From the NCBI GenBank assembly GCA_021292165.1, contig CM037879.1, positions 288,336,272-288,400,271 on the forward strand: DNA of 64,000 nucleotides, written 5' to 3'. The notes below the pieces were generated by a model. The model did not search any database. It saw only the letters and a program-made list of their open reading frames with translations, and was not told the origin of the DNA. Made by a program: the position numbers and the translations under genes. Position 1 is the first letter of the stretch; each line of letters starts with the position of its first letter. Origin of the DNA: Shinisaurus crocodilurus (lineage: Eukaryota; Chordata; Lepidosauria; Squamata; Shinisauridae). This document shows positions 42,016 to 53,862 of the stretch, piece by piece.

Positions 42016-42250
42016 AGGTATGCAAACTCCTGGCTTCAAATGTTAAAACCAGCACTTTGAATCGGTCCTGGATGCTAACTGGTAGCCAGTGTAACTGCCT
42101 CCCCGTATCCTCCAAGAGATAGAAAGAAGTGTTTTCTACCAGCTGAAGCCTCAGCGATTTCTTCAAGGGCAGCCCTGCCATAGAGCATGTTGCTGTAATC
42201 AGTTGGAGAGGTTATAAGGGCCTGCATGACCTACTGTGATCTCTTAGCCA
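42016..42250 (-). mobile_element. L2-type LINE fragment
   Basis: atgttaaaaccagcactttg aatcggtcctggatgctaac tggtagccagtg ... gggcagccctgccatagagc atgttgctgtaatcagttgg is the L2 region upstream of the 3' UTR in reverse, as at 50640-50830. Confidence 0.6.
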
Positions 42251-42479
42251 TAGTTAAGTTGGAACCAAAGTTATGTCTGGACTGGGCCTTTGGAGCATGC
42301 TCAGAGATGGCTTTGGTTGGACTTTTGATGGAAACAGGAGAGCAGGTACTAAGAATGCCTGTGTGTGTGGCCTTGTGGCTTGCATTTGCAGCATGTAATA
42401 TACTACTAAGAAGCAGATCTCCACTAACAGTAGAATGTGATAGGGCACAGGGATGGCAGCGGGGTGGGTGGGGGTGTCT

Positions 42480-43600
42480 GAAGATGTGTTAGGCCCAAGA
42501 GTAGGGCTTCCTAGATCCCCTGGAATCGTCTCTGTAGGAAGCCAGTTCAGCATTTACAGAATTGCTCACTCTTTTCCAAGGCACCTCACTCAGCTGAGTC
42601 TCCTGACTTGAATTGTTGGTACTTCACTTGCTTTTGGCCTCTTGGCCTTATGCCTAACTGTCTGATGTTTTCCCTTTAGGCCTCGTGGATGCTTGTGTCA
42701 CAGCATCCTGTGGCTTGATTCTGCTGTGATGAAGCAGCATTTCTTTGTAAGGCATTGGACTTAAACAGCACCCGTGGGATAGATGCTGGCAAAGATGGAA
42801 ACATTTGCTCTGGAGCCATCTGCATGATTCCTTTCTCTATTTATTTGTGTTAAGGCTGTGAGAGCTTCACAAGTGTGTCCATATGACCCTAACACCATAG
42901 CTTTGAACAGTATAGTCTAGTGTTCTGCTACTTGCCTTCCTGTCTCTGCTCTGCCAATGCTCCTTTGCTTCTTTTGAGTCTTTTAAAAGTTCTTGGCTTT
43001 CTATCAGGCTAAATATAATGCTGGGTAGAGGTATAAAGCAGGAATAGAACTGCATTATTGCACATATGTGTATGCCTTTCCTTCCCTCTGTGAGTGTATG
43101 TGTGTGTTTTAATCATCAAGTCACTTTCTCCTGCTGCATTCGCTCCTTTCCTGCTGTACAAATGCCTGTGAGCAGAGGATGCAGTTTCAGAATATTGCGG
43201 TCAATAGGGTTAGAACAAGTGAGAAAATCTAGTAGGGGTAGATATGGATGGAGCTCTCTGGAATGTCAGTGGAAATCAAATTGGTGTAGCGGAGTGAGGA
43301 TCAATGTATGGTCTTTGCCAGAGCACAGTACCAGGCGTGTGTTTACTAGTCTAGAGCGATGTAGGGAGAGGGACAGGCAAAGATGCCATTACGTTTTGTG
43401 GAACTATCTAGGATTGACACCTCCCAGGGTTCATGACTCAGAAGCAGGGGTGCTGTGTTTGAAGTGGCTGGCCTTGCACCTTGATCCTAAACATTTGCTT
43501 TTCTGGGCCAGAGGCATAATAGTGTTAAGCCAGTCCACTAGTACCATCTCCAGGTGGTTATTTCTAGCAATGTTATTTGTTATTAAATTTCCTCAAGTTT
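42480..43600. other. Unassigned stretch
   Basis: A 208-codon open frame (43066-43692) has no recognisable motif, and its last ~25 codons come from the L2 fragment that follows. It is treated as chance. Confidence 0.4.
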
Positions 43601-43604
43601 CCTC

Positions 43605-44165
43605 ATCCCATGGGCCTCATTCCATGGACCTCAAAGAGCTACGTTGGTTACCAGTTGGGCACCATTTCAAGGTGCTGGCTTTTACTTTTTAAGCCGCACA
43701 TGACCTGGGCTGTTGATTACCTGAAGGAGCACCCTCTCTCCTAGCACATCCTTCAGGATCAACTGAAGGTGCTGCTCTTATCATAAATCCATCTGTCTGA
43801 CAAGGACTGGAGCCCCACGCCTGGAATTCCCTGCCTTAATTTTTATTTATTTCTTATATTTATTAATCGCCCATCTGGCCGGTCACCCGGCCACCCTTAA
43901 GAGGCCTGCTTGAATAATTCACTACCTTCGTATGAAATTTAGTAGAAACATCCCTCTAGGAAGTCTTCCCTCCTCACACAAAACTACTCAGCATAGGAAA
44001 TTTTGCTCTGCAAATTGGTGGGTTTTGTGTGGTTTTATGATTTTTGTGACACATTTGGTCTTATTTTTTTAATGTCTTAACTTGTAGTGATTTTTATGCA
44101 TTGTGTTTTATGGTTTTGAAAGTGGCTTTGAGGGTAATGCTGGAAAGCAGAGTAGAAATTGAGCT
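43605..44165 (+). mobile_element. L2-type LINE 3' region, interrupted
   Basis: ctcaaagagctacgttggtt accagttgggcaccatttca aggtgctggcttttact is the 'LHWLPV..FKVLAFTF' segment; the tail near 44100-44160 (tttgaaagtggctttgaggg taatgctggaaagcagagta) closes it. A (TTTA)n-linked fragment of another retroposon tail lies at 43838-43905. Confidence 0.6.
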
Positions 44166-44276
44166 AGTGATGATAATACATCCTTAAATTCTTTATATAT
44201 ATAAAGATGTGTCAGCGCCGACGGGGTAGTGATAAATTTTGAAGTGCATGCGCTCATCATGACGATCCCCATAGGC

Positions 44277-44351
44277 CAGTGTTCTCCAGCCTTGGGTTCC
44301 CAGATGTTTTTGGCCTACAACTCCCAGCATGGCCCAGCCAGCGGAACACTG
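44277..44351. mobile_element. Deletion derivative of the hAT hairpin MITE
   Basis: A 75-bp element: CAGTGTTCTCCAGCCTTGGG ... ccagccagcGGAACACTG. The right stem arm is missing. The flanks CCATAGGC and CCATACCC agree at 6 of 8 positions. Confidence 0.75.
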
Positions 44352-46010
44352 CCATACCCCAGGAGAGTCGAAAAATGCAGGCAGTTGAGTTGTTCCATAT
44401 CAACTAACCAGTTCTAGAATGTCTCATCTCCACTACAAGCAGGTCTTTTGTACAACTAATGGGTATTAAAGACCAAGCCACCCCAAAATACTTTTTACTA
44501 TAACAGAGAAGAATATATTGTTCCTGGGAAAATTACGGTAATTTCTCCCCAGCTACTCTGAGGATTGCAGCTAAGTTCAGAGGGAACAGAGAAGACTGAG
44601 AGGCAGTGGGAGATGATGTTGGCGTTCCTTCTAATGAAAAGGCCCTGGTTCTACGTCCTTGTGAGCCCTGGGCCTGACTCTGCTGCACCACTGGTCAGTG
44701 CCCTTTATCCTTCAGTGCCACAGTGTCCATTCCTTTCTCATGGCAATTCAGCACTGTACCTGTGCCTTTTCAACCATTGCAGGGGCTCCATCTTCTGGTG
44801 GGACTATGGCAGAAAAGCTGCAGGGAACTAGCTGGTCCACTGCCTTCCCCTTCATTTCATTCCAATATTGAGATCTAGCTGATGTTTGAAGACCTAGGCC
44901 TCACCCACATATAATATGGGCAGAAGCTCTGAGTGCACAAACAGCTGGACAATTGTCTGCCAGCACCCATGCTGCCCGTCACTCACAATAACCACGCACC
45001 CAATATGTTTTAACCTTTGCATCGCAGGCTCCCATGGTTCCCATGTTTGAATAAAGCAGTACAGCTATGCTCCAGGAATTCAGCAGTTTCTTTCAGACAA
45101 GCACGTCTATCTTTTTATGGCATGTCTGTTTAAAAGCACAAAGCGAGGACTGCAGGCAAGGCTGCACACACCACCTTGAAACTAATGACAACAGTGCTTT
45201 GCCTAATCCCATTATGGCCCCCCCAGTATCATTAGATGTAAGCGGGCGCTGTTTAGCTTCACTTGATAAGTTGATGAAAGGAAGGCTGGCGAAAGGGCTC
45301 CCTGATGCAGAAACGCACTTACACTTCTGCTGTAATGGAGCATGTTTGAAAACATTATAATCCGCTTAGCGGTGGCATTTTGGTAGCCCAGTGTTGTGCT
45401 TTTCATAGCAGAGTGTAAATGACAAAAGAAGTGTGGGGTGGAGCATGAATCGTTCGTGTATGTTGTGCAACTTCATACATTGATATCCCCCCCCCCCCGC
45501 ACACACACTTTAAAGCAGTGTCTTGTGAATCTTCTCTTTGCTGTGAGCTCCCCCCTCTGGCATTAGTTTCCTATTTTATTTTATTTTTAAACCCTCTAAT
45601 AAAGCAAGTAAATGCTTCTCTAGCCAGCATGAATTAGAGGTGGGCATGTTTTTTGGAAGAGGTTTCTCCTGCTGTCCTTAAATGCAGCTGACCTCTGCGC
45701 ATCAGGCTTGGACTTAGCAATAACTTAAGAGTGAAGGAGGGCTAGAAAATTGTCTGCTAAACAGCTGTGCCTTTATGTAACTCTTATTAGTTTTGAGGCA
45801 GGGCTGGCAGAGGCAAGGTTCCAGGTAGATGGTTCCCTAGCCATGCAGTGTTACGTAATTTGTGACTTCATATGGCTGACTGTTTTCTGAAAGCTGCCTC
45901 CATTTGTTGTAGGTCTGGCCTCCTTTCTTTTGAATATCCAGGCATGTTTATTTCATTGATTTTTTGAAAAATTACATTTGCATCTCCTGAGGCTAGCAGG
46001 GTCGCATACG
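44352..46010. other. Unassigned stretch, includes a possible conserved block
   Basis: 45130-45370 is repeat-free and CpG-retaining (atgtaagcgggcgctgttta, ggctggcgaaagggctccct) and opens a 97-codon frame that I do not believe is coding. A poly-C tract is at 45488-45498. Confidence 0.3.
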
Positions 46011-46014
46011 TAAG

Positions 46015-46140
46015 GGTTTCTCATTTTATCATAGCAACAACCCTATGAAGTAACTAGATTGAGAGGTGGTGACTGGCTCAAAGTCATTCCATGACTTTGA
46101 GCAGGTATTCGAAGGGAGGTACGTTCTGGCCTCTGCCATT
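46015..46140 (-). mobile_element. MIR-like SINE fragment, old
   Basis: ttatcatagcaacaacccta tgaagtaactagattgagag ... ctggctcaaagtcattccat matches the core of the 12003 and 59310 SINEs in the same orientation, with many changes and the tRNA head lost. Confidence 0.55.
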
Positions 46141-47340
46141 GTCCAGAGGACTAGCATTTGCAGATTGTGCTGTTTTAATGCCCATGATTCAGTGGGATAG
46201 ATCCTAGTTGACCAGGAGCTAATCCAGTTGAACCTCCATATGAGAAAGTTACCAGACAGTATAAATCTTCTGACGGAACCCATAGTCCAAGCTGGGTCAG
46301 AGACCTCTGAATTTGTTAAAACTTTGCTGATTTAAAGGAAGGAATTTTGGGAGATGCTTTTAATATGATGTCCTGATTTAAACCTTCAGTTATATTATTT
46401 CTCTTTATTCTTTTCATGGTATCAATATTCAAGCCTTTTAGAAAATATCATTGTATAAATATTTCACATTGATATTGGACAAGGTATCATGTTTGAAACT
46501 TCCCCTAACCTCCTTCAACCCTAATAACATATTTTAGGCTAACACAAAGTAGCCTTGGAGAAAATTCTTGTCACATATATTTTTGAAAGATTAGGGAAAG
46601 TGTTTTAGTCATAACATGGATCTGTATTCCAAGAGATAGATCAGACTGGTTGCTAGGAGACCATGGGGCAGGTTGACTTTTTCAATGGGAAAGGAAAAAT
46701 CCTTAAAGAGGTACTCATAGTCATAGAGGAAAGGAGTCGGCGGGTGAACTTGCCTGCCTGCTTTTGGAGACAAACATGCCCCTAGGTTTTGTACCAGTGA
46801 GATTTAAATAGAGAGTGAAAGAAATAAGGAGCCATACTGCTTGATTCATTTCATTATTTGGTTTTAATATTCATATTTCCTTTTATTCATATATGTTATA
46901 TATTATATTTTTGTACATATAAAAAGCTTAAATGAAGGAAAAGGATTCATGCATATATTTGTAGTCTGGACAATTACCTTTCTATAAAGGTGGTTCATTC
47001 TGACAGATGGTCTATCAATCCCAAATAAAGCAGGGTTGTTCCCTTCCAAGTTTTAGGAGATAGGTTGTTCAAGTTGCTGATGCATCATAAGTGGTCCCAA
47101 TCCATGAGAGAGGCTGCACCACCTGCTACCCATGGCAAGGGAGGCAGGAGCAGTCTGGCCCATCCATCAGCCAGAGCAGGGACAGCCGCAGGGAGCTTCC
47201 CTGCTCCCTGTTCCAGAGTGGTCCCATGCACCAGCTGGATTACTAACGTGTGAGCTGCTGGCTTGGGTCTTTATGTGGCTCTCTTCACCCACAAGGGAAA
47301 CTGTGCTCAACAGGCAAACGGAGATCAAAGGAAGAAGGGA
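46141..47340. other. Unassigned stretch
   Basis: AT-rich; no element, RNA gene or credible frame. Confidence 0.4.
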
Positions 47341-47342
47341 AG

Positions 47343-47665
47343 GAATCATAGAATCATAGAAAAGTAGAGTTGGAAGGGGCCTACAAGGCCATCGAGTCCA
47401 ACCCCCTGCTCAATGCAGGAATCTAGGTCAAAGCATCTCTGACAGATGTCTGTCCAGCTGCACCTTGAATGCCTCCAGAGTGGGAGAGCCCACCACCTCC
47501 CTAGGTAGTTGGTTCCATTGTCTTATTGCTCTGACAGTCAGGAAATTTTTCCTGATGTTTAGGTGGACTCTAGGTTCCTGTAACTTGAGCCCATTATTCC
47601 GTGTCCTGCAAACTGGGATGAACGAGAAGAGATCTTTGCCCTCCTCTGTGTGACATCCCTTCAAA
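47343..47665 (-). mobile_element. Young 5'-truncated CR1
   Basis: Same subfamily as 4566 and 14040: the minus strand encodes KGCHTEEGKDLFSFIPVCRT ... AIRQWNQLPREVVGSPT ... HLSEML without stops, with two ATTCTATG units at the 3' end (plus 47344-47360). No TSD was found. Confidence 0.92.
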
Positions 47666-47689
47666 TAGGAGTTGCAGCCCAGCTAGTTG

Positions 47690-48545
47690 GTTTGCACAGT
47701 TGTGGCTAGTGCGCCAACTGTGCCCATTCCTAGAGACGTCTGATCTGGCCATAGTCACTCATGCATGCTTTAGTTACTTTCCATTTAGACTAAAATGATC
47801 CATGTGCGGCTGCCTTTGAAAACTGTTTGGAAAGTGCAGCTGGTGTGGAACGCTGCAGCCAGAGAGTTGAACAGGTTGCAGGGAACATGTGACTCCCTTG
47901 TTACAACAGCTTCTCCAGATGCCAGTCCATTTCCAGGCACAATTCAAAGTGCTGGTTATGTCCTATAAATCCCTATATCGTTTGGGACCAGGCTACCTGA
48001 AAGGCTGCCTTCCCCCCTATGAGCATGCCTGGGTCTTAAGATCTTCGGGGCAGGCCCATCTCTCAGTACCGCTGCCATCAGAGGCGTCTCTTGTGGGGAC
48101 ACAGGAGGGCTTTCTCGTTGAGGCTCAGCTTGTCTGAGTGTGGAAAGCTAAGCAGGGTCAAGCCTGGTTATTACTTGGATGGGAGACCCCTCCTCTAGTT
48201 TCCTGCATTGAGCAGGGGGTTGGACTCAATAGCCTTGTAGGCTCCTTCTAACTCTATGATCTATGAAATCTATGCTCCCAGGCTTTGGAACTCCCTGCTA
48301 AGGGAGGCTAGGTTGGCTCCCTCTCTGCTCTCCTTCCACTAGCAGGTAAACATGTTTTTATTCAAGCAGGCCTTTGGAATGTAAGCTGGCCTGTTGGGTT
48401 GGGTGCTGCTTTTATTATTTTATTGTGGTGGTTTTTAATTGTGTTTTTAATATTTTCTATTGTTTTAACTAAGTTTTTATTTGTATTTTAAATTTTTGTT
48501 CTTATTATTGTTAGCCACCCTGAGCTCCATTTCTTTAGGGAAAAG
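47690..48545 (+). mobile_element. L2 LINE 3' fragment, split by a 5S-SINE
   Basis: SLMHALVTFHLD at the start, then QMPVHFQAQFKVLVMSYKSL, YRLGPGYLKGCLPPYEHAWV, and after the SINE ggctttggaactccctgcta, 3' UTR and terminus ttgttagccaccctgagctc ... aatataaatcaaac. Several stops and frameshifts. Confidence 0.85.
48127..48273 (+). mobile_element. 5S rRNA-headed, CR1-tailed SINE, copy 3, inside L2
   Basis: Begins agcttgtctgagtgtgg, AAAGCTAAGCAGGGTC, AAGCCTGGTTATTACTTGGA, TGGGAGACC: about 50 of 58 positions agree with vertebrate 5S rRNA as I remember it. Then cctctagtttcctgcattga, gcagggggttggactcaata and the CR1 3' terminus (ctctatgatctatgaaatct). The L2 resumes exactly afterwards; GCTC (48123-48126, 48274-48277) is a likely 4-bp TSD. 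This gives clean boundaries for the family. Confidence 0.92.
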
Positions 48546-48569
48546 GCAGAATATAAATCAAACAAAAAA

Positions 48570-49545
48570 AGGTTAGGAAGTCATATGGGAGCACCTAGAC
48601 ACACTGAATATATTCACGTCTTCAGAGCTTGAAGAGTTACATCCTATGTTAGTAAAGGATCTTGCAGATGTAATCCCTGACCATTGGCTGTGTTGGCTGG
48701 GGCTTATGGGAGTAGTAGTCCAAAACGTCTGAAGGTGGCCTACTCCTGTTCTAGGCCAAATAATTTAAGCAGTCAGTTTGTGAGCATTTAGGGAAAATAA
48801 TGCTGTGATCACAAAGAGACAGCACAGGTTTCTCAAAAAGAGGTCATGCCAAATGAACCTTATATCCCTTTTTTATAGTGCTGCTAGCCTGATAGATCAG
48901 GAGAATGCTGTATATGATGTAATATATTGGCAAGGCTTTTGAGAAGTTCCCCCATTATATTCTTGCTGGCAGCCTGGTAAAATGGGGTCTAGATGGTTCT
49001 ATATTTAGGTGGATTTGTAGCTGGATGATGGACAGTATCAAAGAATGGACTGTACCCATCAGAGGCTTCCTTGTTAACCTGGAGAGAAGTGGGATGCCAC
49101 AGGGTTTTGCCTTGGACCCGGTGTTCAACATCTTTATAAATGACTTGGATGAAGGAATGGAGGGGATGCTCATCACATTTGCAGATGACACCAAACTGGG
49201 TGGGGTAGCTAATACCTTAGAAGACAGATTCAAGAGGGCCTTGATAGGATGGAGAACTAGGCCAAAACTAACAAAATGAATGTCAGCAAAGATAAATGTA
49301 AAGTTCTGCATTTAGTTCGGAAGAATCAGTTGTACAAATACAGGATGGGTGATACCTGGCTTGACAGCACTACATATGAAAATGATTTAGGGGTTTTACT
49401 AGACCCCAAGCTAGATACGAATCAGCAGTGCAATGTGGTGGCTAAAATGGCTAAGGCAGTTCTAGGTTACACTGTGAGGCTATCAAATGTGAAATGAAAG
49501 GCTATTCATCCCAATATCTCTATTTATACTCAGGTCAAGTACTGT
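48570..49545 (+). mobile_element. Old CR1 LINE fragment
   Basis: Covers the RT palm with FADD (49178-49189; [20 protein letters not shown]) and [20 protein letters not shown], with frameshifts. The upstream part (caggtttctcaaaaagaggt catgccaaat) is the CR1 'QHGF' region. A MITE half is inserted at 48676. Confidence 0.85.
48676..48750. mobile_element. MITE half inside CR1
   Basis: ccctgaccattggctgtgtt ggctggggcttatgggagta gtagtccaaaacgtctgaag matches the right half of the 2687-type elements. Confidence 0.6.
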
Positions 49546-50165
49546 TTGTTGAGTGCTGCCAGTATGTGGTTAGCTAAGAGTTTGTGTGTCTGTGTTTGTG
49601 CTTCTGTGTAAGGTGCCAGGGATTTCGAGCTTGGTAGTGGGACCCAGGTGCCTTCCTCTTGGCTGTGGAAGAAAGAGCTGTGTCCTACTCTTTGCTGCAC
49701 TGTAGCATTTCTACTGAAGATGGTCAGAGAGTCATATTGCAGCTACCAACTCATCAGGAATCAGGTGACACATGGGGCCAGTAGGGTTCTACCTGGTTCT
49801 GTTACCCTGATGACTTTGCCATGGTTCCTCATTCTGAGCAACTTGTTGCTCGCACACAGACTGACCAGTTTTTGGAATGCCTATCCTTGCTTGACTTCAC
49901 TTGTTTGTTTGGAAACCATGTGTCATGGCTGGCTGACTTGCATCTTTTGGAGCTCTTAGGTCTTCAGCACCTTCTGAAGTACCTCTGGTTTCTTCATGTC
50001 ATCAGGATTCTGTAGGTTAAGCTGCGGGAGCTGGTAGGTCCCTAACTTCAGGACAGGTTATGGGTCAATATATTAGAGAATCTTCAATATATTTGATCTT
50101 TTACTTCCCCCCCCTCTTTAAATCAAGACCATTATATTAAGCTATATCCTCTTCTGAAGAATACC
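49546..50165. other. Unassigned stretch
   Basis: No element recognised. gccttcctcttggctgtgga suggests moderately GC-rich old repeat sequence. Frames are short. Confidence 0.35.
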
Positions 50166-50168
50166 AAC

Positions 50169-50169
50169 C

Positions 50170-50224
<55 letters not shown>
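50169..50224. repeat. (ATC)n microsatellite
   Basis: About 18 tandem ATC triplets at the 3' tail of the minus-strand L2. Confidence 0.95.
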
Positions 50225-51930
50225 TCTTCATTTCTATACTGCTCAATGGCCAAAGATCTCTGAGTGGTTCACAAAAATTACAAACCATAAAATACAAGAT
50301 AATAACATTTAGTATAATTTTTTAAACATAAAAAATTGAAACATATAAACAGTTAAACAATTTCAATAAAATACTAGACCTGATAAAGACAGCTGACATA
50401 AATGCCTCATCACATGCCATTAAATCCCTGGGAGTAGAGGACAGTCTTAACCTGGTGCCGAAAAAATCACAGTGTTGGCACCAGGTAGGCCTCAGTGGGG
50501 AGATCGTTCCATAATCTGGGGGGGGGGCACCACTGAGAGATGGCACTCAGAGGAAGGCTTCTGATGTTGATCATAGTGTCTGGGTAGGTTCATGTCGGGA
50601 GAGGCGCTCCATCAGGTATTGTGGTCCCTAGCCGTGTAAGGTTTTACAGGTTAAAACCAGCAGCTTGAATTGGGCTTGGAAACATACAGGCAGCCAATGC
50701 AAGCAGGCCAGAATTGGTATTATATGCTAAGATGTTCTGGTCCCAGTTATTAATCTGACTGCTGCATTTTGCTGCAGCTTCTGAACAGTCTTCAAGGGCA
50801 GCCACACGTAGAGTGCATTTCAGTAATTTAACTTGGAGGTTACCAGAGCATAGATTATTGAAGTCAGGTTATCCCTCTCCAGTTAGGGATGTAGCTGGGC
50901 CACTACCCATAGCTGGTAGAAGGCACTCTGTGCCACTGAGGCCACTTGAGCCTCAAGTGACAGAGATGGCTCTAGGAGAACCCTCAAACTCCAAACCTTC
51001 TCCTTCAAGGGGAGTTCAACCCCATCCAGAACAGGTTGAGCACCCTCCAACTGGTCAGAATAACAACCCACTAGCAACATCTCAATCTTGTCTGGATTGA
51101 GCTTCAGTTTATTAGCCCTCATCCAGTCCATTGTCGCAGCCAGGCACATCCACAACCTCACCTGTTGAAGATGAAAAGGAAAAGTAGAGCTACATGTCAT
51201 CAGCACACTGATGGCAACACACTCCAAACTCTGAATAACCCCTCTCAGCGGTTTCATGTAGATGTTAAATAGTATGGGAGACAAAGCCGACCCCTGAGGA
51301 ACCCTATGCTGGAGAATCCATAGGGCCAAGCAAGCACCACCTTCTGAAGCTGGCTATCCAAGTAGGAGCAGAACCACTGCAATGCAGTACCCCCCCACTC
51401 CCAGCTCAGACAGTCGCCTTAGAAGGATATCATGGTCGATGGTATTGACAGCTGCCGAGAGATCCAGGAATATCAACAGGGTCACACTCCCCCTGTCTCT
51501 TTCCTGACATACCGTAGGTCTTCATACAGGGTGACCAAGGCTGTTTCCATGCCAAAACCAGGCCTCAACCCTGACTGAAATGGATGCAGATAATTGGTCT
51601 CATCCAAGAGTGCCTGGAGCTGGTTGGCCACCACCCACTCAAGGACCTTGGCTAGGAAAGGAACATTTGCCACCAGCTTAAAGATGTTAGGATCTTCTGG
51701 GTCCAGAGAGGATTTCTTTAGGATTGCTCTCACCACTGCCTCTTTCAGGCAGCTTGGGACCACTCCCTCTCGCAAGGAGACATTAATCACCTCCCTGGCC
51801 CAGCTGGCTGTTCTCTCCCTTCTGGTTTTTTATAAGCCAAGAGAGGCAAGGATCCAGTATGGAAGTGGTTGCACAAACCTGTCCAAGAACCTTGTCAACG
51901 TCCTTGAGGCTTACTGTTGAGGCTTACTGG
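50225..51930 (-). mobile_element. L2 LINE with degenerate reverse transcriptase
   Basis: About 1.7 kb on the minus strand, 5' to 3': INVSLREGVVPSCLKEAVVR and AILKKSSLDPEDPNIFKLVA (RT fingers), then HPFQSGLRPGFGMETAL, HRVPQGSALSPILFNIYMKP (palm), the catalytic box, MDWMRANKLKLNPDKIEMLL, the LQQ...RLITGT segment, 3' UTR and terminus. The catalytic motif reads CADDM-stop-LYFSF in a shifted frame near 51195-51207, so the enzyme is dead. It lacks the endonuclease. Confidence 0.9.
50883..51790 (-). pseudogene. L2 reverse transcriptase pseudogene
   Basis: Two long frames (51482-51790 and 50883-51329) hold the RT fingers and palm/thumb, separated by at least one frameshift and a gap of ~150 bp that also contains RT-like sequence. 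Function lost. Confidence 0.85.
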
Positions 51931-52059
51931 CAGTTGGCCCTTTGCTTTTTGCCAAACTGATGTTCAGCTAAATTCCCCATTTTCAGCTGTTCCTTCAGTG
52001 AAAGTTTTTCTTTTCTTTTTTGGTGGGTTTGTAAAAAATGCTGGCTGAGGGATGCTGGG

Positions 52060-52510
52060 AATTAATTTTATTTATTACGTTTTTATACCACCCAATAGTG
52101 AAGCTCCCTGGGCGGTTCACAACAATTAAAACCATAAAATACAACATAAGGTACAATATAAAAGTTTAAAACTACAGTATAAGATAAAAGGAAGAACCAA
52201 AATAAGATCTAGCAGCAATACAAAGATTTAAAATACAGTAACAGATTTAAAACAATGGAAATTGGAAAACTAAAATGCCAGGGAAAATAAGGTCGTCAGC
52301 TGGTGTTGGAAAGAGCACAATGCAAGCACCAGGTGAGCCTCTCTGGGAAGCTCATTCCGCAACCAGGGTGCCACAGCAGAAAAGGCCCTCTTCTTAGTAC
52401 CCACCCACCTCAGTTGCTTTGGCAGGGGCTCCCGGAGAAGGACAGCTGAGGATGATCTTAGGGTCTGGGCAGGTATATATAGGAGGAGACAATCCTTCCA
52501 ACACATCTAG
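52060..52510 (-). mobile_element. L2-type LINE 3' fragment
   Basis: The minus strand encodes LLLYIPAQTLRSSSAVLLRE and KKRAFSAVAPWLRNELPREA, then the A-rich UTR and terminus accacccaatagtgaagctc (plus 52087-52106). The same region of L2 as at 12370 and 19270. Confidence 0.88.
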
Positions 52511-53390
52511 ATGATACCGGGTAGGAGAAGACTGCTCTTGATGGTAACTGATGAGAGACATCTCCAGGGAACACAATCCCTTTGAGTCAAATTTATGAAG
52601 GCTCTTGCTTTTCATTCATCGACATGCTATCCATAGTTTCCAAAAGACAGTCCATTCACTAAGGCCTCGCTTGTTGATGAAATTTCTGTCATGTCTGGAA
52701 AATTAGATACCAGCGGTATTCCAGATATGTAAAAAACACAGCTATGGCACCTGGTTGGTAGAGGAGATAGGGTGTGTTGTGGCAAGGTGCTTCAGAGTGC
52801 AGTCCGTTCCTTACAAGGAAGGAAAATATTTTTAAGGATAAGCAGAGAGGAGGAAAATCCCAAGGCACATCTTTCCCATCCTCCTTGCCATAGGAATATT
52901 GCGCATTTTTACTCAAGTGCCTGATTAAATTTGACATTTGAAAATAGAACTTTATGGAGAAACGAGTACTGTACTTCTCAGCATTTTAATTAAGATGTTT
53001 AGTTCCTGTCAAAGCTTGATAGTTCTCTCTGCTTCTCCCTCCTCCCCCCCCGCACCTCCGGATTTAAGGGCGATACATCTTCAACTTCTGAAATTTCTGA
53101 AACCTGTACTTAACCTTTAATCGTCATTCCATTTACATAGGAGTCTGATTAACAACTTTTTAAAGTTCAGGAGCTTGGAGTAAATGCAACTAAGCCCTTT
53201 TTTAGAGTCTGTTATTAAGCAGTGGCATTTTAATGAAGACTCAGGGCATACATTGTTACTATCTCGACTGTAGTGGGATGTCTTAAGCAATTAGTTGGAA
53301 GGATGAAGAACATGAAATATACTGTATTATTCAAGAGTTAACATGTTTGGTATTTAAACAGTGTGCTGTCTTCCTCCCTCCCTCTCTGCC
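52511..53390. other. Unassigned stretch
   Basis: 53100-53340 is repeat-free AT-rich DNA (aatcgtcattccatttacat, cttaagcaattagttgg) that could be conserved. The rest has no assignable feature. Confidence 0.3.
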
Positions 53391-53560
53391 TCCCCCCCCC
53401 CCACTAAGTTGTAAGTACCAGTTCTTCTTTGTGGTCTCTGTGCATCACACATATGGGCTCTGCACCTGCACACACCCTCGTTTCAGGAAACTTCTATAGC
53501 TGAGGAATTTTGGCAGGACCCCAGCGCCCCGTCACAGAACAGATGTCCTTAGTGGGTTGC

Positions 53561-53598
53561 TCCCTATTCTCTCAGTTCCTCCCTATTCTCTCAGTTCC
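53561..53598. repeat. 19-bp tandem duplication
   Basis: TCCCTATTCTCTCAGTTCC occurs twice head to tail (53561-53579, 53580-53598) in the untranslated leader of the DIRS element. Confidence 0.9.
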
Positions 53599-53862
53599 TC
53601 TTCAGCCGTCATTGTGGCTGCCTCATGGGAGCTTCTGTCGTCCTTTGGACTGTGTCATTTCGCTTTTGCTGAGGTTTTATTCTTTTTTTTCTTCTCCTGT
53701 CATTCTCTTCTGCCTTTTCTATTGATCGTTTGTGTTATTGTATTTTTGTTTGCAATCTTTGCGATTGGCCGTTCGCCTCAGGGTGTATGGCCTTGAAGGC
53801 ACCCCTTCCGAAAATGTGTTTGGTGTAGGTGTAAGCGCCCTCTGATAGACAGGCACTCCCCT

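Noticed and set aside
43066..43692. 208-codon plus-strand ORF as a gene
   Set aside because: No recognisable domain, and its end is L2-derived sequence. GC-neutral composition allows such an opening by chance.
48127..48195. 5S rRNA gene
   Set aside because: Only the internal ~60 nt is 5S-like; the 5' 30 nt and the 3' stem are missing and a CR1 tail follows. It is a SINE.
50169..50224. CRISPR-like array
   Set aside because: Simple triplet repeat without spacers; eukaryotic context.
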